NCBI RefSeq assembly: GCF_904831005.1
Contig: NZ_LR882982.1
Location: 62,001-126,000 of the forward strand
Source: Microbacterium hydrocarbonoxydans
Lineage (GTDB): Bacteria > Actinomycetota > Actinomycetes > Actinomycetales > Microbacteriaceae
Length of the DNA stretch: 64,000 nt
Direction: 5' to 3'
Shown one piece after another: positions 18,091-26,171 of the stretch (position 1 is the stretch's first letter; every line of letters begins with the position of its first letter). A program made the position numbers and the translations under genes. The notes under the pieces are model-generated. The model saw only the letters and a program-made list of their open reading frames with translations, ran no database searches and had not been told where the DNA came from.

Positions 18091-20933
18091 CCGCGCGCGA
18101 GACGACGATGTCGGCCTCCGGCCTCCTCTCGTCGGCTCAGCTGCGGCCCTTCCCGCTCGATCGCGTGCAGATCGGCGACGACAGCGTCTTCGCGCGTGCG
18201 AAGAACCAGATGCTGCACCTCGCCCGGGTGTATCCGGTCGATCGGCTGCTCGCGGTCTTCCGCGCGAACGCCGGACTCGACACCCGTGGCGCCCTGGCTC
18301 CCGGCAACTGGGAGGACTTCGGTCACCCGCGCGAGCAGGCGTGGGGCGAGCACGACTACCCGGGTCGAGAGAACGCGCAGACGGCCAACCTGCTGCGCGG
18401 CCACTATGCCGGTCACTTCCTGTCGATGCTGTCGCTCGCCTACGCGGGCGAGGGTGACGAGACGCTGCGCGCCAAGGTCGACGAGTTCGTCGCCGGGCTC
18501 GGCGAGGTGCAGCGCGCGCTCGCCGCGACCGGGCGCTACTCGCACCCCGGTTTTCTCGCCGCCTACGGCGAGTGGCAGTTCTCGCGGCTCGAAGACTATG
18601 CGCCCTACGGCGAGATCTGGGCGCCGTACTACACGACCCACAAGATCATGGCCGGGCTGCTCGACGCCTACGAGCTGGCGGGCAGCACCGAGGCGCGCGA
18701 CATCGCGGTGTCGATGGGGCGCTGGGTCGCCCACCGGCTGACACGGCTCGACCACGAGCGCATCCAGCGCATGTGGTCGCTGTACATCGCCGGTGAGTAC
18801 GGCGGCATGAACGAGACGATGGCGCGGCTGAGCGTCGTCGCCGACGAGCCGCTGTTCCTCGACGTCGCGCGGCTCTTCGACCAGGACGACCTGATCGCTG
18901 CCGGCGCCGAACGGCGCGACGTGCTCACCGACATGCACGCGAACCAGCACCTGCCGCAGCTCATCGGCTACCTGCACGAGTACGACCTCACGGGCGAGAG
19001 CCGCTACCTCGACGCCGTGCTGGGCCTGTGGGACCAGATCGTGCCGGGGCGCACCTTCGCGCACGGCGGCACGGGCGAGAGCGAGCTCTGGGGGCCTCCC
19101 GGCACGGTCGCGGGCGATATCGGACACCGCAATGCCGAGACCTGCGCCACCTACAACCTGCTCAAGATCGCGCGGCACCTGTTCGCCCTCACCCGCGATG
19201 CGCGGTTCATGGCGTACTACGAGCGGGGAGTGCTGAACCACATCCTCGCCTCGCGACGAGACGTCGACTCCGACACGAGTCCCGAGGTCGCGTACATGTT
19301 CCCCGTGAACCCGGGCACGGTCGCCGAATACGACAACATCGGCACATGCTGCGGCGGCACGGGGCTCGAGAACCACGTCAAGTACCAGGACACGATCTTC
19401 TTCACGTCGGCGCACCCGGATGCGGATGCGGATGCGGAACTGTGGGTCAACCTGTTCGCGCCGGCCACGCTCGACTGGCGCGAGCAGCGCGCGACGGTGC
19501 GGATGCAGACCACGCAGCCCCTCGGCGGCGTCACCGAGCTGCGCATCGACGGCGACGACTTCGTCGACGGCACCGCGCTGACCCTGCGCATCCGCGTGCC
19601 GGAGTGGGCCGTCGAGACGCCGACCCTCAGCGTGAGCTCTCGAGCCGGGGCCGAGGAGACGATCATGGCTCCGATCGACGACGGATACCTGGTCGTGCGG
19701 CGACCGTGGGCGGCCGGCGAGGTGCTGCGCATCGAGAGCCGTGCCGCTCTGCGCGCCGTGCCGACCCCCGATGACCCGGCGCTGCAGTCGATCGAGTTCG
19801 GTCCGTCGGTGCTGGTCGCCCGGTCGGATGCGACGACCACCCTCGACCTCGCGCTCGCCCAGCGTCGCCGGCTCGACGGCTCGGTGCGCGCCGACGGCAG
19901 CAGCTCCGCCGACGGGGCGGATTCGGCGGAGGCGGTCGAGGCCGCTCTGCGATCCGAGGGCGTCGTGCACATCGCCGGGGTGCGGTTCGAACCCGTCTGG
20001 ACCGGCAGCGACGAGCGGTACCACATGTACGTGCGGGCATCCGGAGCGGAGATCGGATTCGTCAGCGCCGAGACCGGCGTGCCGGTGCGTGTGCGCCACG
20101 ACGGCACGTCGCTGCTCGATGACATCTGGCGCGAACCCGCCCCCGCGACCCGAGCCCACTTCCTCGACCGCGTCAGCCAGACGGCGACCGCTGCCCGTCG
20201 CGATGGGCTGCTGTCGCACAGCGAGCTCGTCGAGGTGCTGCGCGCGGCGGCCACCGCCGACGTCGACGGCCTCGGCCCGCATCCGATCGCCGCGGTGGTC
20301 GAGACAGACCCCGCGACCGCGACCGACGCCGTGACCTGGCGTGAGAGCGCCGACGCCGACGGCGTCCGCCTGGTCGAGTGGCTCGTGCCCCGGGCGCTCG
20401 CCGATGCGCCGATCGCGCCGTCGGTCGCGATCACGACCGGAGTGCTGCCCGCCCCGTCGGGCTGGTTCACCGAGGTGCCCATGATCACCGTGACCGCCGA
20501 CGACCTCTCGGGAGTCGGCGGACTGAACGTCGAGGTGTCGCTGGGCGAAGGGGAGTGGATGCCGTACACGGCGCCGTTCCCGCTGCCGGGCGACGGCGAG
20601 CATCGCGTGCGGGCACGGGCGACCGATGCCTCGGGCGCGGTGGGGCACGCAGCGCGCGACATCGCCGTCGACACGGGCGCACCGATCTCGCAGGCGACCG
20701 TGCGGCGGCTCGGGTCCAGCGTAGAGATCACGCTGACCGCCACCGACGAGGTGTCGGGCGTCGAACGCATCCAGTGGGAGGGGCCGGGCACGTTCTGGGC
20801 GACGTTCCAAGAGGCCTTCGTGCGCGCGCTCTCCGACGACGAGCAGGTCATCGAGTTCGCGGCCACCGACAGGGCGGGCAACGAAGAGCCCCGTCAGCGG
20901 CTGATTCTTCCTGCCCGCGGAGTCGTCTCGTGA
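18087..20933 (+). CDS. Beta-L-arabinofuranosidase-type glycoside hydrolase (DUF1680; GH146/GH127-like)
   Basis: 948 aa, four-base overlap with pepP, no signal peptide. Residues about 20-440 match the (alpha/alpha)6 barrel of DUF1680 enzymes. The zinc and cysteine nucleophile residues are visible as E351 and C353 in 'NAETCATYNLLK', and C421-C422 in 'GTCCGGTGLENHVKYQD'. The 'CC...ENH' style is closer to what I recall of GH146 than of HypBA1. Beta-sandwich domains follow. The last 200 residues contain two Ig-like modules ('ITVTADDLSGVGGLNVEVSL', 'EITLTATDEVSGVERIQW'). Known relatives cleave beta-L-arabinofuranosides in extensin or pectin. Being the last gene of a peptide-import operon argues for removing arabinose from imported glycopeptides. 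Confidence 0.82.
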   Translation: MTARETTMSASGLLSSAQLRPFPLDRVQIGDDSVFARAKNQMLHLARVYPVDRLLAVFRANAGLDTRGALAPGNWEDFGHPREQAWGEHDYPGRENAQTANLLRGHYAGHFLSMLSLAYAGEGDETLRAKVDEFVAGLGEVQRALAATGRYSHPGFLAAYGEWQFSRLEDYAPYGEIWAPYYTTHKIMAGLLDAYELAGSTEARDIAVSMGRWVAHRLTRLDHERIQRMWSLYIAGEYGGMNETMARLSVVADEPLFLDVARLFDQDDLIAAGAERRDVLTDMHANQHLPQLIGYLHEYDLTGESRYLDAVLGLWDQIVPGRTFAHGGTGESELWGPPGTVAGDIGHRNAETCATYNLLKIARHLFALTRDARFMAYYERGVLNHILASRRDVDSDTSPEVAYMFPVNPGTVAEYDNIGTCCGGTGLENHVKYQDTIFFTSAHPDADADAELWVNLFAPATLDWREQRATVRMQTTQPLGGVTELRIDGDDFVDGTALTLRIRVPEWAVETPTLSVSSRAGAEETIMAPIDDGYLVVRRPWAAGEVLRIESRAALRAVPTPDDPALQSIEFGPSVLVARSDATTTLDLALAQRRRLDGSVRADGSSSADGADSAEAVEAALRSEGVVHIAGVRFEPVWTGSDERYHMYVRASGAEIGFVSAETGVPVRVRHDGTSLLDDIWREPAPATRAHFLDRVSQTATAARRDGLLSHSELVEVLRAAATADVDGLGPHPIAAVVETDPATATDAVTWRESADADGVRLVEWLVPRALADAPIAPSVAITTGVLPAPSGWFTEVPMITVTADDLSGVGGLNVEVSLGEGEWMPYTAPFPLPGDGEHRVRARATDASGAVGHAARDIAVDTGAPISQATVRRLGSSVEITLTATDEVSGVERIQWEGPGTFWATFQEAFVRALSDDEQVIEFAATDRAGNEEPRQRLILPARGVVS

Positions 20934-20975
20934 CGGATCGCGGCGGGTCATGGACAGGACCGATCTTGCCGACTA

Positions 20976-20990
20976 ACATTGCAATTGTAC
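20976..20990. promoter_or_regulatory. Candidate operator B upstream of the hydroxyproline operon
   Basis: The sequence CATTGCAATTGTAC, about 53-67 bp before the first ATG (21043), shares the TGCAATTGTAC core with operator C (31301-31320) and, in inverted form, with operator A (9759-9780). TAACAT (20974-20979) could serve as a -10 element overlapped by the site. The local GntR protein is the obvious candidate regulator. Confidence 0.55.
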
Positions 20991-21042
20991 TCACCACTCA
21001 CTCTGGTGCCGAGGGGCGCCGACAGCACAGGAGTTCTGACTC

Positions 21043-21951
21043 ATGACCGAAAAGAAGCCGTGGCACGGCGTCAACCTCGCCACGACCCTGCCGATCAACC
21101 CCGATCTCTCCGTCAACTACGACGCGTATGCCGAGCACATCCGCTTCACCACCGACAACGGCGTGACCGGCATCATCCCCAACGGCTCGCTCGGTGAGTA
21201 CCAGACGCTCACCGAAGAGGAGCGCAAGCGCGTCTACCTCACCGCGGTCGAGGCGTCGCCCGAGGGCGTGGCCGTGATCCCCGGAGTCGGCGCTTACGGA
21301 GCGCTGGAGAGCGTGCGGTTCACCGAGCACGCCGCCGAGCACGGCGCACCCGCCGTCATGCTGCTGCCCCCGAACGCCTACCGCGCGAGCGACGACGAGG
21401 TCGTCGACCACTATCGCCGCGTCGCCGCCGTGGGTCTGCCGATCCTCGCGTACAACAACCCGATCGACACCAAGATCGACCTGCGCCCCGAGCTGCTCGC
21501 GCGTCTGTTCGACGAGGGCCTGATCGTCTCGGTCAAGGAGTTCTCGGGCGACGTGCGCAACGCCTACGCGATCCGCGAGCTGGCACCGGGCCTCGACATC
21601 TCGATCGGCTCCGACGACGTCGTGCTCGAGCTCGGCATCAACGGCGCGGTCGGCTGGGTCGCCGGCTACCCCAACGCCATCCCGGCATCCACCGTCGAGC
21701 TCTACAACCTCTCGACCTCGGGCGACCCCGCCAGCTGGGCCAAGGCGCACGAGATGTACCGCGACCTGCACCCGCTGCTGCGCTGGGACTCGAAGACCTG
21801 GTTCGTGCAGGCCATCAAGCTCTCGCAGGAGGTCGCCGGTGTCGCCCCCGCGGGCATCACGACGCGCCCGCCGCGCCTGCCGCTCCCCGACGAGGTGCGC
21901 ACGCGTATCATCGCCGACACCGAGGCCGTTCTGGCCAAGGGCTACCGCTGA
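21043..21951 (+). CDS. DapA-family lyase, probable 1-pyrroline-4-hydroxy-2-carboxylate deaminase
   Basis: 302 aa; AGGAG lies ten bases before ATG. It is a class I aldolase-like TIM barrel of the dihydrodipicolinate synthase family. Schiff-base Lys165 ('VSVKEFSGD'), Tyr137 ('ILAYNNP') and 'NGSLGEY' (48-53) are present. In hydroxyproline catabolism a DapA homologue converts 1-pyrroline-4-hydroxy-2-carboxylate to 2-oxoglutarate semialdehyde with loss of ammonia. The specific call rests on the operon: epimerase, D-hydroxyproline dehydrogenase subunits and a semialdehyde dehydrogenase all follow. Lysine biosynthesis is unlikely here. Confidence 0.85.
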   Translation: MTEKKPWHGVNLATTLPINPDLSVNYDAYAEHIRFTTDNGVTGIIPNGSLGEYQTLTEEERKRVYLTAVEASPEGVAVIPGVGAYGALESVRFTEHAAEHGAPAVMLLPPNAYRASDDEVVDHYRRVAAVGLPILAYNNPIDTKIDLRPELLARLFDEGLIVSVKEFSGDVRNAYAIRELAPGLDISIGSDDVVLELGINGAVGWVAGYPNAIPASTVELYNLSTSGDPASWAKAHEMYRDLHPLLRWDSKTWFVQAIKLSQEVAGVAPAGITTRPPRLPLPDEVRTRIIADTEAVLAKGYR

Positions 21952-21964
21952 TCCGGAGACACCC

Positions 21965-22966
21965 ATGCGAGCACAACGCATCTTCCACGCCGTCGACTCC
22001 CACACCGAGGGGATGCCGACGCGTGTGATCGTCGGCGGCGTCGGAGTGATGCCGGGGTCGACGATGGAGGAGCGCCGGCAGTGGTTCATGGCCAACAGCG
22101 ATGACCTCCGTCTGCTGCTCATGAACGAGCCCCGCGGTCACAGCGCCATGAGCGGAGCGATCCTGCAGCCGCCGACGCGACCGGATGCCGACTTCGGCGT
22201 GCTCTATATAGAGGTGTCGGGGTGCCTGCCCATGTGCGGGCACGGCACGATCGGAGTGGCGACCGTGCTCGTCGAGACGGGCATGGTCCCGGTCGTCGAG
22301 CCGGTCACCACGATCCGCCTCGACACGCCCGCGGGCCTCGTGATCGCCGAGGTGCAGGTCTCCGACGGGCACGCCGACAGCGTCACGCTGCGCAACGTGC
22401 CCTCGTTCGCCGTGGCGCTCGACCAGGTCGTCGACGTGCCGGGCATCGGCGCGGTCGAGTACGACCTCGCCTTCGGCGGCAACTTCTATGCGATCGTCTC
22501 GCTCGAGCAGATCGGTCTGCCCTTCGACCGCTCGCACAAGGATCAGCTGCTCTCGGCCGGACTCGCGATCATGCAGGCGATCGAGGCGCAGGGCGAGCCC
22601 GTGCATCCGGTCGACCCGACGATCCGCGGGTGCCATCACGTGTATCTGAAGGCGCCGGGGTCCACCGCGCTGCACTCGCGGCACGCCATGGCGATCTATC
22701 CCGGATGGTTCGACCGCTCGCCGTGCGGCACCGGCACGAGCGCCCGCATGGCACAGCTGCACGCCCGCGGTGAGCTGCCGCTCGACCAGGACTTCGTCAA
22801 CGAATCGTTCATCGGCACGCGCTTCACCGGCCGACTCGTCGAGACGACCGAGGTCGCCGGCATCCCCGCCGTCATCCCGACCATCACCGGCCGGGCCTGG
22901 GTGACGGGAACCGCGCAGTACATGCTCGACCCGAGCGATCCCTTCCCGCAGGGGTTCGTGCTGTGA
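21965..22966 (+). CDS. Proline racemase family, probable 4-hydroxyproline 2-epimerase
   Basis: 333 aa from ATG 21965, 13 bases after the previous stop. Both catalytic cysteines of true racemases/epimerases are present: C91 in 'MCGHGTIG' and C254 in 'SPCGTGTSAR'. That excludes the trans-3-hydroxyproline dehydratase branch, which has Thr at one position. Also visible: 'DSHTEGMPTRVI' and 'FGGNFYAIV'. It would interconvert trans-4-hydroxy-L-proline and cis-4-hydroxy-D-proline, the first catabolic step. Some members also racemise proline; operon context favours hydroxyproline. Confidence 0.9.
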   Translation: MRAQRIFHAVDSHTEGMPTRVIVGGVGVMPGSTMEERRQWFMANSDDLRLLLMNEPRGHSAMSGAILQPPTRPDADFGVLYIEVSGCLPMCGHGTIGVATVLVETGMVPVVEPVTTIRLDTPAGLVIAEVQVSDGHADSVTLRNVPSFAVALDQVVDVPGIGAVEYDLAFGGNFYAIVSLEQIGLPFDRSHKDQLLSAGLAIMQAIEAQGEPVHPVDPTIRGCHHVYLKAPGSTALHSRHAMAIYPGWFDRSPCGTGTSARMAQLHARGELPLDQDFVNESFIGTRFTGRLVETTEVAGIPAVIPTITGRAWVTGTAQYMLDPSDPFPQGFVL

Positions 22967-23970
22967 CCTCGGTTCCCGTGATCGGCGTCGACGAGATCGA
23001 CGCGGCGATCGACCGACGCCGCGCGGTCGAGGCCATCGCCCAGGCGCTGCACGACGGGGTCGACATCGAATCCGACGCCCCGCGCCTGTTCAGCCCGCTC
23101 GACAGCGGCGAGTTCCTGCTCATGCCGACCCAGTCGCCCGAGCATGCGGGCATCAAGGTCGTCACCATCGCACCGCACAACACCGAGCGGGGGCTGCCGA
23201 AGATCCAGGCCTGGTATCTGGTCTTCGACGCTCAGACGCTGAGCCCGCTCGCGATCCTCGAGGGGGCCCACCTGACCACGCTCCGCACGCCCGCGGTCAC
23301 GGCGGTCGCGATCAGAGGGATGCTGCACGCCGATCCGCGCGGAGCGAGGCAGCGCATCGACTCGCTCGCCGTGCTCGGCTCGGGTCCGCAGGCCGAGGCG
23401 CATGTGCGCACCCTCGTCGACCTCCTGCCGGTGGGCGAGGTGAGCATCGTGGGTCGCACGCCGAGCCGCACGGCCGGACTCGTCGAACGGCTCAGAGCCG
23501 ACGGCATCCGGGCAGAGGGCGTCGAGGCAGACGCGGGAGCGGATGCACTGCTCGCCGCCGACGTCGTCATCGCCGCCACCTCTTCGAGCATCCCGGTGCT
23601 GAGCCGCGCCGACGTCGGCGATCATGCCGTCGTCGCGGCGATCGGCTCGCACGGCACCGCGCATCGCGAGCTCTCCGCAGACCTGATGACCGATGCCGAT
23701 CTGGTCGTCGAGGCGCGCGCATCGGCCTTCCGCGAGAACGGCAACCTGCTGCAGGCCCGAGAGCTCGCCGCCTGGCAGGCGGGTGCGCAGTCGGTGACGA
23801 ATCTGCGAGAGTTGGTCGCGGGTGCGTTCGTGCGCCGTGAGGCTCGGCCGGCCGTCTATACGGGCGTCGGAATGAGCTGGGAGGATCTCGCCGTCGTGGC
23901 GCAGATCCTGAAGTCGGCGCAGGGCGCCGATGCATCGCCTCGGAGAGGGAACACAGATGTCCGGAAGTGA
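22963..23970 (+). CDS. Ornithine cyclodeaminase/mu-crystallin family, possible 1-pyrroline-2-carboxylate reductase
   Basis: 335 aa, GTG start overlapping the epimerase stop by four bases. Family blocks are visible: 'GIKVVTIAPHN', 'LEGAHLTTLRTPAVTAVA', the Rossmann loop 'VLGSGPQAEAHVRTL', and 'VIAATSSSIPVLSR'. In hydroxyproline and D-proline operons members of this family reduce 1-pyrroline-2-carboxylate to L-proline with NAD(P)H, so this one may rescue pyrroline-2-carboxylate made by the neighbouring dehydrogenase from D-proline. True ornithine cyclodeaminase activity is possible but less likely here. The stop overlaps the start of the GntR gene. Confidence 0.75.
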   Translation: MTSVPVIGVDEIDAAIDRRRAVEAIAQALHDGVDIESDAPRLFSPLDSGEFLLMPTQSPEHAGIKVVTIAPHNTERGLPKIQAWYLVFDAQTLSPLAILEGAHLTTLRTPAVTAVAIRGMLHADPRGARQRIDSLAVLGSGPQAEAHVRTLVDLLPVGEVSIVGRTPSRTAGLVERLRADGIRAEGVEADAGADALLAADVVIAATSSSIPVLSRADVGDHAVVAAIGSHGTAHRELSADLMTDADLVVEARASAFRENGNLLQARELAAWQAGAQSVTNLRELVAGAFVRREARPAVYTGVGMSWEDLAVVAQILKSAQGADASPRRGNTDVRK

Positions 23971-24661
23971 CACGCGCAGCCTCGTACGGCTCAGCAAGCA
24001 GCCCAGCGTTCGCGACACGGTCACCCGTGCCCTGCGCTCGGCGATCATCAGCGGCGAGATGCAGCCGGGCCGCGTGTACTCGGCGCCGAGCCTCGGCGAG
24101 GAGTTCGGCACGTCGGCCACGCCGATCCGCGAGGCGATGCTCGACCTGGTGCGCGAAGGACTCGTCGTCGCGATGCCCAACCGCGGCTTCCGCGTGACCG
24201 AGGTGTCGTCGCACGACCTGGCCGAGGTCACCGAGCTGCGTCTGTTCCTCGAGCCGCCCGCTGTCGAGAAGGCGACGCCTCTGATCCCCGAGTCCGCATT
24301 CGCCGATCTCCGTGGCAAGGCCGAGGAGATCGTCATCGCCGCCGACCGCGGCGACCTCGTCGAGTACCTCAGCGCCGACAGCGACTTCCACCTCGCGATC
24401 CTGCAGTACGCCGGCAACGCCAGGCTCACCCAGCTCATCCAGTCGCTGCGCTCGCAGACGCGCCTGTTCGGCCTCGCCGAGCTGTACGAGCGGGGTCACC
24501 TCACCAGCTCCGCCAAGGAGCACCACACGATCATGGATGCGATCGAGGCGCGCGACGCGGTGAAGGCGCGCGACCTCGTGTTCTCGCACATCGAGCACGT
24601 GCGCGGCGACTGGTCGGGGCACACGGTGGGCGAACCCCACCCCGCGGAGGCGAACGGCTAG
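23957..24661 (+). CDS. GntR-family (FadR/FCD) transcriptional regulator
   Basis: 234 aa from ATG 23957, which has GGAGAGG eight bases upstream; an earlier in-frame ATG at 23930 lacks one. Residues about 18-85 form a winged helix ('TVTRALRSAIISGEMQPG', 'PSLGEEFGTSATPIREAMLDLVREGLV'). Residues about 95-225 are a helical FCD ligand domain with likely metal-binding His ('DSDFHLAIL', 'KEHHTIMDAI'). FCD regulators typically respond to the substrate of the operon they sit in, so hydroxyproline or a derivative is expected. It is the best candidate to bind the motif shared by three promoters (9759, 20976, 31301). Confidence 0.88.
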   Translation: MSGSDTRSLVRLSKQPSVRDTVTRALRSAIISGEMQPGRVYSAPSLGEEFGTSATPIREAMLDLVREGLVVAMPNRGFRVTEVSSHDLAEVTELRLFLEPPAVEKATPLIPESAFADLRGKAEEIVIAADRGDLVEYLSADSDFHLAILQYAGNARLTQLIQSLRSQTRLFGLAELYERGHLTSSAKEHHTIMDAIEARDAVKARDLVFSHIEHVRGDWSGHTVGEPHPAEANG

Positions 24662-25827
24662 TGACTCGATCGACAGCACGCGCCGACGTCGTGATCGTCG
24701 GGGCGGGAGTCGTCGGCGCCGCGACGGCGTATTTCGCGGCGGCATCCGGGCTCCGCACCATCATCGTCGAGCGCGGTTCGATCGCCTCGGGAACGAGCAG
24801 TCGCTGTGAGGGCAACATCCTCGTCTCCGACAAGGAGGTGGGTCCTGAGCTCGAGCTGTCGCTCTATTCGCAGCGCGTGTGGCGGGAAGATCTCGCCGAG
24901 CACGCCGACCTGTGGGAGTTCGAGTCCAAGGGCGGTCTCGTCGTCGCCGGCAGCGCGGGCAGCATGGCGGGGCTCGCCGCCCTCGTCGAGCATCAGCGCG
25001 AGCTCGGCATCCGTGCCGAGATGATCGACGGCAACGCCGGGCTGCGCGAGGTCGAGCCCTACATCAACCCCGCACTCGTCGGCGGCGCGTTCTATCCCGA
25101 CGACGCGCAGGTGCAGCCGCTGCTGGCCACCCACCACCTGCTGAAGCTCGCGATCGCGCACGGCGCCGAGCTGCACACCAGGACCTCGGTGCACAGCATC
25201 CTCACCGATCACGGTCGTGCGGTCGGCGTCGACACGTCTGTCGGCCGCATCTCGGCCGGCGCCGTGGTCAACTGCGCGGGCCCCTGGAGCGGCGAGGTCG
25301 CAGCGCTCGCCGGAGTGCACCTGCCCGTGCTGCCCCGGCGCGGCTTCGTGCTGGTCACCGAGCCCGTGCCGATCACGGTGCACCACAAGGTCTACGCCGC
25401 CGAGTACGTCGGAGATGTCGCCAGCTCGGATGCCGGTCTGCAGGTCTCGCCGGTCGTCGAGGGCACCCCGAGCGGCACGATCCTCCTCGGCGCCAGCCGC
25501 GAGCGCGTCGGCTTCGACCGATCGTTCTCGGCCGAGGCGGTCGCGCGCATCGCCGCGAGCGGGCTGGGGCTGTTCCCGGCGCTGCGCGACGTGGGGGTGC
25601 AGCGCGCATACTCGGGATTCCGACCGTACTGCCCCGATCACCTTCCGGCGATCGGAGAGGACGCTCGACTGCCGGGACTCTGGCACGCTGCAGGGCACGA
25701 GGGCGCGGGCGTCGGCCTCTCGGTCGGCACCGGCAAGCTGCTCTCGCAGGCGCTGCGATCACAGGCGACCGACCTCGACCTGACTCCCTTCCGCCCCGAA
25801 CGACTCGAAGGACTCGTCGCCGCATGA
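24661..25827 (+). CDS. FAD-dependent oxidoreductase, probable catalytic subunit of D-hydroxyproline dehydrogenase
   Basis: 388 aa; GTG start shares one base with the gntR stop. It is a DAO-family flavoprotein with N-terminal FAD motif 'VIVGAGVVGAATAYFAAASG' (about 11-30) and the C-terminal 'GLWHAAGHEGAGVGLSVGTG' loop. It is followed at once by a small 2Fe-2S protein and a large FAD/NAD(P) protein. The same three-part set makes up heteromeric D-hydroxyproline/hydrogen cyanide synthase-type dehydrogenases (LhpB/LhpE/LhpF, HcnABC). It should oxidise cis-4-hydroxy-D-proline to 1-pyrroline-4-hydroxy-2-carboxylate. Confidence 0.85.
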   Translation: MTRSTARADVVIVGAGVVGAATAYFAAASGLRTIIVERGSIASGTSSRCEGNILVSDKEVGPELELSLYSQRVWREDLAEHADLWEFESKGGLVVAGSAGSMAGLAALVEHQRELGIRAEMIDGNAGLREVEPYINPALVGGAFYPDDAQVQPLLATHHLLKLAIAHGAELHTRTSVHSILTDHGRAVGVDTSVGRISAGAVVNCAGPWSGEVAALAGVHLPVLPRRGFVLVTEPVPITVHHKVYAAEYVGDVASSDAGLQVSPVVEGTPSGTILLGASRERVGFDRSFSAEAVARIAASGLGLFPALRDVGVQRAYSGFRPYCPDHLPAIGEDARLPGLWHAAGHEGAGVGLSVGTGKLLSQALRSQATDLDLTPFRPERLEGLVAA

Positions 25828-26171
25828 CCCGCACGCGCACAGACGACATCGAACCCGCCTCCGGCATCGAGTTCGACGGCACCCCGGTGCCGTTCACACC
25901 GGGGCAGACGATCGGCGGCGCCCTCGCCGGGGCGGGCATCGTCTCGTGGCGCACGACCCGTCGCGACCACGCTCCACGCGGACTCTTCTGCGGCATCGGA
26001 GTGTGCTTCGACTGCCTCGTGACGGTCGACGGAGTGCGCAGCCAGCGCGCCTGCCTCGTCGAGGCGTGCGCGGGCCAGGTCGTGCAGAGCTCCGACCCCG
26101 ACGAGCCGCTGGCGCTGCCCGAGCCGCTGGCGCCGCCCGCCGACCCGAGTGCGGAGGAGCCTCATGTCTGA
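25824..26171 (+). CDS. (2Fe-2S)-binding small subunit of the D-hydroxyproline dehydrogenase
   Basis: 115 aa, four-base overlap with the flavoprotein gene. It has a ferredoxin-like fold with cluster cysteines C56, C61 and C64 in 'CGIGVCFDC' and a fourth at C77 ('QRACLVE'). This is the HcnA/LhpF type. It passes electrons between the two flavin subunits encoded on either side. A Pro-rich tail of about 20 residues ends the protein. Confidence 0.88.
   Translation: MTRTRTDDIEPASGIEFDGTPVPFTPGQTIGGALAGAGIVSWRTTRRDHAPRGLFCGIGVCFDCLVTVDGVRSQRACLVEACAGQVVQSSDPDEPLALPEPLAPPADPSAEEPHV

Noticed and set aside
17904..20951. A 1015-codon open frame on the minus strand
   Set aside because: It lies antisense to pepP and the 948-aa glycosidase, which have full domain signatures and normal starts. 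Long antisense frames are expected from strong GC bias at third codon positions.
21043..21951. Dihydrodipicolinate synthase for lysine biosynthesis
   Set aside because: The fold and Schiff-base Lys fit the family, but the operon is a complete hydroxyproline pathway whose deaminase belongs to the same family.
21965..22966. trans-3-hydroxyproline dehydratase
   Set aside because: Both catalytic cysteines (C91, C254) are present, whereas the dehydratase branch replaces one by Thr.
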